A stretch of DNA of 64,000 bases. Origin: Planctomycetaceae bacterium. Lineage in GTDB: Bacteria > Planctomycetota > Planctomycetia > Planctomycetales > Planctomycetaceae. The stretch spans positions 29,507 to 93,506 of the forward strand of contig JAEUII010000347.1 in NCBI GenBank assembly GCA_016795145.1, given 5' to 3'. The notes below the pieces were generated by a model. It saw nothing but the letters and a program-made list of their open reading frames with translations, was not told the origin of the DNA and did not search any database. The translations under genes and the position numbers were made by a program. Positions 58,909 to 64,000 of the stretch are shown here, piece by piece. Each line of letters begins with the position of its first letter. Positions within the stretch are counted from its first letter, which is position 1.

Positions 58909-60573
58909 ATGCGTACCAAGCTGAGAATACTCTGGGCCTTTCTGGCCATCGTTTTCCTGACGGATGTCGCAGGATGGGCAGATGAAAATGCGACTCGGGA
59001 TCGTCGTCATCGACAGCTGATTGACCAGCGTCAGAAGATCCTGACATCATACAGGGATGATCTCACCGCTGTGGCTGAGTGGTGTGAGGAGCATCAGCAG
59101 CAGGAAGGTCAGCAACAGATGCTCTCGCTGATTGAACAGCTGGCCAGCGAACCTGAACCGGCCGACCTGTCGACGGTTGTCACTCCGCCGGTCGATCAGT
59201 CTCTTCCGCTGGATGAACAGCAGTGGAGGCTGCAACTTCAGCATCATCGGGAAACACGCGCGGCTGAACTGTATACGCTGGCAAGATCGAGTCTTCGAGC
59301 CGGTTTTCCTTCGCTGGCGTTTTCGATCATCAGTGATGTTCTGCGAGTCGATCCGGACCACAAGTATGGTCGATCGATCATGGGCAAACAAAAGTACGTC
59401 GATCCGACTCGTAAGGACGAACCTGGTTACGCGGGAGAATGGGTTTCCGCGTTTGAAAAGAAGATGCGAGGCGAATCACGTCCTCAGGTAAATCATCCGG
59501 ACTTTGGATGGATTCCGCTGACGAGTGTGCCGCGATATGAACAGGGGCTTCGTCCATGGAAGGGTGACTGGATCAGCGTCGACAAGGAAGCAGAACTACG
59601 ACGCGATTTTCGCAATGCATGGGAAGTGCCCAGCGAGCATTTTCTGGTGAAGACCAACGTCAGTCTTGAAGCGGGCGTGGAACTGTCGCGCCGGCTGGAG
59701 GTCTTTCATTCATGGCTGCAACAGAACTTTGCGGCGTTCTTTGATACTCCGCAGTCGTTGCAGGATCGTTTCGAAAAGGCGACGGATCGATCTGCTGATC
59801 GCAATATGAAGCCGATGGAAGTCCACTACTATGCGACTCGCGAAGAGTATCAGAAGCGAGTCTTTGGAAAGGTTCCTGCGAATCTGGAAACGAACGGGCT
59901 CTACTGGCAGCCGGAACGAACCAGCTACTTCTATCTGAACCCGGAACGACAAGACCTGACGACTCTGTTTCACGAAGCGACTCATCAGATTCTGGATGTG
60001 AACACAACATCGGATCGTCTGCTTGCCGCACGCGCAAGGGCTCGAAAGCTAAAACTGCGACGAATCGAAGACTGGGTTTTGTGTGAGCATTCCAATTTCT
60101 GGCTGATCGAAGGTCTGGCGTGTTACTTCGAATCGTTTGAGATCGATGAGAACGGGAAGGTGAGTGTTGGTAACCCGGAGTACGTTCGGTTCGATACGGC
60201 TCGGCAGAGGCTGCTGGATCCGTCGTTCTACTTCTACATGCCGTCTCTTCAGTTTTTTGCACTGGGGAAGGATGAATTCCAGAGTCATCCGCAGGTCAGT
60301 CCGCTTTACACACAGGCCTCCGGCTACGTCCACTTTTTGATGCATTACGAAGACGGTTTGTACCGGGATGATTTGATTCAGCTGCTGACCGCTGTGTATC
60401 GGCCTGATGCGGAAAAGATCATCGAGGAACCCTCACTGACTCGCATGGCCGGCGTTTCGTACGACGAGCTGGATCGTCAGTATCGGGAGCATATGCAGAA
60501 TCTGGATGATCTTCTGCATGCCGGCGAACCAGATCCGGATCAGGCAGGCGACAGACGGCCTCCGCGAAAGTGA
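58909..60573 (+). CDS. Secreted DUF1570-like metalloprotease
   Basis: 554 residues with a signal peptide (MRTKLRILWAFLAIVFLTDVAGWA). The metal site is His355-Glu356-Ala-Thr-His359 (LFHEATHQILDVN), with a downstream Glu candidate in LIEGLACYFES, the gluzincin arrangement found in the planctomycete family DUF1570. A helical N-terminal domain (about 30-200) and a C-terminal helical part surround it. The substrate is unknown; a role in envelope-protein turnover would be in keeping with its export. Confidence 0.85.
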   Translation: MRTKLRILWAFLAIVFLTDVAGWADENATRDRRHRQLIDQRQKILTSYRDDLTAVAEWCEEHQQQEGQQQMLSLIEQLASEPEPADLSTVVTPPVDQSLPLDEQQWRLQLQHHRETRAAELYTLARSSLRAGFPSLAFSIISDVLRVDPDHKYGRSIMGKQKYVDPTRKDEPGYAGEWVSAFEKKMRGESRPQVNHPDFGWIPLTSVPRYEQGLRPWKGDWISVDKEAELRRDFRNAWEVPSEHFLVKTNVSLEAGVELSRRLEVFHSWLQQNFAAFFDTPQSLQDRFEKATDRSADRNMKPMEVHYYATREEYQKRVFGKVPANLETNGLYWQPERTSYFYLNPERQDLTTLFHEATHQILDVNTTSDRLLAARARARKLKLRRIEDWVLCEHSNFWLIEGLACYFESFEIDENGKVSVGNPEYVRFDTARQRLLDPSFYFYMPSLQFFALGKDEFQSHPQVSPLYTQASGYVHFLMHYEDGLYRDDLIQLLTAVYRPDAEKIIEEPSLTRMAGVSYDELDRQYREHMQNLDDLLHAGEPDPDQAGDRRPPRK

Positions 60574-61090
60574 TGCGTGGCTGACTAGTGGAATCCACCT
60601 GACGCCGTGAGGGATGGCTTCTGAGGTTTTTGGGAACCCAAGGAATGTTGTGCTTGTCGCTCGAGGACAATTGAAGTTGAGGAAAAATGCAAATCTGCGG
60701 TTCAGGCCCGGTAGGGCTGACAAAACCCCTGCCGGGGTCGAAGGCCCCGGTCTGCAGACCTCTGAACCACAAAGGCCTGAAAGGCCGACACAACCCGTTG
60801 ACCTGATCGCGTCAATGTGTCAGCCCTTCGGGCCTATTGGACAGACTTGCGATTCGTTTCCGGTGGCTTACGCACACCGGCAGGGGTTGTGACGGCCTGC
60901 CAGGCCTGAATCACAAACAAACGACCTTTCAGAATGCTGACAAAACAGGAATGCGCCTGAAGCTGTGAGCGGATGCCCTGAGAGGACTTTTGCGGGGACA
61001 TCCCTTACACTTCGACTCTTCATTTCTGGCGGGTTCAATTCGCTGGCGGTTTATTCACGAACCGTTGTTTTTGCTGGTTCAGGGCTTCGG
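60574..61090. repeat. Intergenic region with dispersed repeats
   Basis: 517 bases, no gene. It holds palindromic CCCGGTAGGGC..CCCCGGTC and GGCCTGAAAGGCC words and the 33-base repeat at 60801-60833 whose inverted partner is at 47515-47547. Confidence 0.65.
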
Positions 61091-61753
61091 ATGTTCTTCA
61101 CGTTTGCGTTCTGGTGCATTGTCGCCTTTGTCATCGGAGGAATCCCGTTCGGTTACCTCGCGGGGCTGATCGTCCTGAAAGATGACATTCGCAAACACGG
61201 AAGCGGAAACATCGGTGCGACGAATACCTGGAGAACGCTTGGCTGGAAGTGGGGCGTGGCGGTTCTGGTGCTTGATGCTCTGAAGGGACTGATCCCGACA
61301 CTGCTGTCAGCGAAATTCGTGGCTGAGGGTTTTGATCCGGCCAAGACGGAACCTCTCCGTGTTGCTGTGGGGTTGTTTGCGATTGCCGGACATATGTTTC
61401 CGATCTGGCTGTCGTTTCGAGGCGGAAAGGGGGTCGCAACGGCTCTGGGAGTCGTGCTGGTGCTTGCTCCTGTTGCGAGTGCGGCGGCCTTCGGGGCGTT
61501 TCTTGTTTCGCTTGGCATTTGGAAGATGGTGTCGCTGTCTTCGATTCTGTCTGCCACCACATTCTCGGTTGTGTACTTTGTGCTTCGGCGAGGAACCGAT
61601 CTGGGCGGCGCGTCGCTGCCGATGACGCTGTTCGCGATCGTTGTGCCCGCACTGATTGTCTTTCGACATCGTTCGAACATTCTCCGGATTATCCAGGGGA
61701 CGGAACGCAGGATCGGCAGGAAGCCGGCGGAAGAAAGAAAGCAGGAAACATGA
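61091..61753 (+). CDS. plsY: Glycerol-3-phosphate acyltransferase PlsY
   Basis: 220 residues from ATG 61091, with AGGG six bases upstream. PlsY transfers acyl groups from acyl-phosphate to glycerol-3-phosphate at the membrane, starting phospholipid synthesis. Signatures: GGIPFGYLAG, HGSGNIGATNTWR, and FRGGKGVAT; about five membrane helices. Length is normal. Its stop overlaps the next gene's start as ATGA. Confidence 0.96.
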   Translation: MFFTFAFWCIVAFVIGGIPFGYLAGLIVLKDDIRKHGSGNIGATNTWRTLGWKWGVAVLVLDALKGLIPTLLSAKFVAEGFDPAKTEPLRVAVGLFAIAGHMFPIWLSFRGGKGVATALGVVLVLAPVASAAAFGAFLVSLGIWKMVSLSSILSATTFSVVYFVLRRGTDLGGASLPMTLFAIVVPALIVFRHRSNILRIIQGTERRIGRKPAEERKQET

Positions 61754-62805
61754 CCTTCATCGCCGCATCGTTCCGCTCTTCATTTTTCAGTACGCTGCTC
61801 AGTCTTCTTGTTTTCGGCCTCTGTTCACTTCACACAGAGAACGTCTGTGGTGGTGAGATCCCCAAAGTGGGGTCAACCTTTGCCGCGAAGGATTCGCTGA
61901 AGCTTGATACCGATACGGCCGCTGATGCGCAGGATTGCCTGAAGGGATTGCGTTGGAATCCGGGCGACTTCAAGGTTCAATGCGAGGCAGCTCAGGGAGA
62001 TCGCGGTGATCTGTTGATCCGATTTCCGTCACCAATGCCGTCCGGTGATGCGATCAATGACAACGTATCGATGGAATGGTATGTCGCGCGGGACGAGAAC
62101 AAGCAACCGAAGACAGCTCGTTGTGTTGTTGTCGTTCATGAATCCGGGCGAGGCATGACGGTTGGAAGGATCTTTGCCCGCGGACTGCAGTCTCAGGGTC
62201 TGCACACGTTCTTGATTCATCTTCCGGGCTATGGTGCTCGCAGGACGCCTCGAGCAGATCAGCCGGAACAGTTGCTCAGCGGAATGCAGCAGGCCGTCTG
62301 TGATGTTCGACGAGCGCGTGATGCTGTTTCGTCGCTGCCACTGATTGATTCGAGCGTGGTAGGAATTCAGGGGACCAGTCTTGGCGGGTTCATCACCGCG
62401 ACAACGGGTGGTCTGGATGATGGCTACGGCGGCGTTTTCATTCTGCTTGCCGGTGGCAATCTTCATGACGTCGTGTTGCAGGGCAAGAAGGACGCCGCCA
62501 AAGTCCGGGAAAAGCTGGAAGCAATCGGCATCACCGGAGACAAGATTCGCGATCTGGCTCGACCTGTTGAACCCCTTCGTCTGGCCCATCGACTGCATCC
62601 GGAATCTACGTGGCTCTACAGCGGAAAGTATGACGATGTTGTGCCACCCGAATGTTCATTCGCGCTGGCAAAAGCCGCTTCGTTGCCTGCTGGACACCAC
62701 ATTGAGATGCCGGCCGATCACTATTCCGGCGTGATCTTCCTTCCTGCCGTGATTGCAGAGATCGGGCAGAAGATGAAAACACTCGGCGATGAGACCGAAA
62801 AATGA
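61750..62805 (+). CDS. Exported alpha/beta hydrolase
   Basis: 351 residues, translationally coupled to plsY (ATGA overlap). A signal peptide or anchor at the start (FSTLLSLLVFGLCSLHTENVC) is followed by an alpha/beta hydrolase fold with nucleophile Ser210 in IQGTSLGGF and candidate Asp (GKYDDVVPPE) and His (PADHYSGV). The coupling to a phospholipid enzyme suggests a lipid or ester substrate, which is inference. Earlier in-frame starts lie within plsY. Confidence 0.85.
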   Translation: MTFIAASFRSSFFSTLLSLLVFGLCSLHTENVCGGEIPKVGSTFAAKDSLKLDTDTAADAQDCLKGLRWNPGDFKVQCEAAQGDRGDLLIRFPSPMPSGDAINDNVSMEWYVARDENKQPKTARCVVVVHESGRGMTVGRIFARGLQSQGLHTFLIHLPGYGARRTPRADQPEQLLSGMQQAVCDVRRARDAVSSLPLIDSSVVGIQGTSLGGFITATTGGLDDGYGGVFILLAGGNLHDVVLQGKKDAAKVREKLEAIGITGDKIRDLARPVEPLRLAHRLHPESTWLYSGKYDDVVPPECSFALAKAASLPAGHHIEMPADHYSGVIFLPAVIAEIGQKMKTLGDETEK

Positions 62806-62939
62806 TGCCATTGTCAGTTCGGACCCCGTGGGGCATACTCCGTGATATCCGACTCTGACAGAGCCTGACACATTGTCTGATCGGCCACGAGCCTCAACAG
62901 AACACTGAAGATTCCGACGACCCCTCGGGGAAAAGAACC

Positions 62940-63248
62940 GTGTCTTCACCGCTGAACCAAATTCAGGTCTCTGCATGCAACAGTACGCCAGGCACTGTGC
63001 CGGTCTTCAACTGTCTCGTCATTCTGCGAACGAGTGATGATGGACGGAAGCTGCATGGTCGAGTCGCGAACCTTGCAGGAATGACGGCGGAATCGTGGAG
63101 CGAACGAGAACTGCTGATGCAGCTGACTCGGCGATTCAAAGACCATCTGCAGACAAGCCTTAAGAACGAACAGCCGGTCGCATGGATCGATCCACCCGAA
63201 GAGCCTCAGGCCGGTGAACAACTCCGCTACATTCCCGTCCATTTGTGA
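62940..63248 (+). CDS. Small conserved-looking soluble protein
   Basis: 102 residues from GTG 62940. The middle has LHGRVANLAGMTAESWSERELLMQLTRRFKDHL, a pattern I recall from small planctomycete proteins of unknown function; the end is YIPVHL. No signal peptide or membrane segment. The start codon is uncertain. Confidence 0.6.
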   Translation: MSSPLNQIQVSACNSTPGTVPVFNCLVILRTSDDGRKLHGRVANLAGMTAESWSERELLMQLTRRFKDHLQTSLKNEQPVAWIDPPEEPQAGEQLRYIPVHL

Positions 63249-63280
63249 GCCGCTGCTTCCGCTTCTGCCTCAGCTTTTGA

Positions 63281-63340
63281 GAACTGAAAACTGCACACTG
63301 AAACCTGAAACCTGAAAACTGAAAACTGCACACTGAACCC
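63281..63340. repeat. Short repeats, ACTGAAA and ACCTGAAA words
   Basis: A run of GAAAACTG, CACACTGAAACCTG and CCTGAAAACTG words immediately before pyruvate kinase. It uses the same vocabulary as the 14-bp array at 37474-37522. Confidence 0.8.
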
Positions 63341-63352
63341 CGAAAACTCCCT

Positions 63353-64000
63353 ATGACTCCCAGCACATCGTCCTGCCGTCAGAGGCTCGTGAAGACTCGC
63401 ATCATCGCCACAATTGGGCCAGCCAGCGAATCTGTGGATGTCCTTCGAGAACTGGTGGCGTCGGGAGTCGATGTCTTCCGACTGAACTTTGCCCACGGCA
63501 GTCATGCGTGGCTGTCTGACCTGGTGCGCAAGATTCGCCAGGTCTCGACGGAGCTTGAATGTCCTGTTGGAATTCTGGGTGACCTCTCCGGGCCGAAGAT
63601 TCGACTGGGAGAAATCAAAGGCGGCGAAACGTATTGTGCCGAAGGTGCGACTTTCCGTTTTGTGCGAGGCATGGATTCGGAGTCTGAAACGGATCTGACC
63701 TGCACGTACGAACCACTGATCGACGATGTGCGTCCTGGCGACAAAGTTCTGCTCGCCGACGGCACCGTGGCAATGGTGGTGATCGAGAAAGATCCTGAAC
63801 TGAAGTGGGTGAAGTGCCTCGTCGTTCAGCCCGGCAAGATCCGCAGCCGGCAGGGAGTGAATCTTCCGGGAGTCGCGCTGAGCACTGCCAGTGTTACGGA
63901 GAAAGATCGAAAAGACCTCGAATGGGCTCTGCAGCATCAGCTGGATTTCATCGGTCTGAGCTTTGTTCGACAGGCGGCCGACATTGTTCATCTTCAGAAG
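63353..64000 (+). CDS. pyk: Pyruvate kinase, 5' part
   Basis: The gene runs off the window end; 216 codons are visible from ATG 63353. Pyruvate kinase converts phosphoenolpyruvate and ADP to pyruvate and ATP. Signatures seen: KTRIIATIGPASES, VFRLNFAHGSH, ILGDLSGPKIRLG, a B domain with VLLADGTVAMVV, VNLPGVALSTASVTEKDRKDLEWAL and LDFIGLSFVRQAADI. It begins right after a cluster of short repeats with no clear ribosome site. Confidence 0.95.
   Translation, partial: MTPSTSSCRQRLVKTRIIATIGPASESVDVLRELVASGVDVFRLNFAHGSHAWLSDLVRKIRQVSTELECPVGILGDLSGPKIRLGEIKGGETYCAEGATFRFVRGMDSESETDLTCTYEPLIDDVRPGDKVLLADGTVAMVVIEKDPELKWVKCLVVQPGKIRSRQGVNLPGVALSTASVTEKDRKDLEWALQHQLDFIGLSFVRQAADIVHLQK

Overview
The window looks like ordinary chromosome from a member of the Planctomycetota. 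The evidence is a combination of genes typical of that phylum: a PVC-type protein with a CxxCH haem site, a DUF1570-like secreted metalloprotease, a BatA/VWA membrane protein, large TPR proteins, several very large secreted proteins, two Hanks-type Ser/Thr kinases with a divergent ECF sigma factor, and an exosortase locus. Base composition appears moderately GC-rich. Genes are mostly single or in short runs on both strands, and the intergenic spaces are full of small dispersed repeats. I saw no rRNA, tRNA or CRISPR array.

Layout. 0-7.1 kb: a coiled-coil gene end, then an exosortase locus (TPR membrane protein, EpsI/DUF3485-like protein and exosortase on the minus strand) diverging from a glycine-rich repeat protein that ends in a PEP-CTERM tail, the likely substrate. 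7.4-12.3 kb: glmS, a 2-oxoglutarate oxygenase, a VapBC-like toxin-antitoxin pair lying between two copies of a short direct repeat, and a thiolase. 12.4-22 kb: a TPR lipoprotein, small membrane proteins, a BatA/VWA protein and enolase. 22.3-26.8 kb: an exported protein with the domain order of glucan water dikinases, then trpA, a DUF6580-type membrane protein and rph. 27.2-35.5 kb: a receptor-like Ser/Thr kinase whose C-terminal half is an internal duplication, a divergent ECF sigma factor, a 221-bp tandem repeat, a large secreted protein and scpB. 35.7-43.1 kb: a nucleotidyltransferase/HD protein, an antitoxin-like small protein, the giant PVC haem protein, and a two-helix channel/RCK protein with an unusual selectivity filter.

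43.1-53.2 kb: a 125-bp tandem repeat, rimI and rnr (convergent, sharing an overlapping terminator), an EEP-family phosphodiesterase, a DUF11 surface protein and a nitrilase-family amidase. 53.2-56.3 kb is the accessory island: composite inverted repeats flank an unknown gene whose 3' end is cut by a group II intron remnant (domains V and VI recognisable on the minus strand); next to it are a two-gene cassette with a retropepsin-like aspartic protease and the C-terminal remnant of a transposase. 56.3-64 kb: a second Ser/Thr kinase, a hotdog thioesterase, a DUF1570-like protease, plsY overlapping an alpha/beta hydrolase, a small protein and the 5' part of pyruvate kinase, cut by the window end.

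The most unusual points are the exported GWD-like dikinase, the exosortase with its repeat-built partner, the kinase with a duplicated sensor-like module, and the island at 53-56 kb. All functional statements rest on reading motifs by eye; no database search was run.
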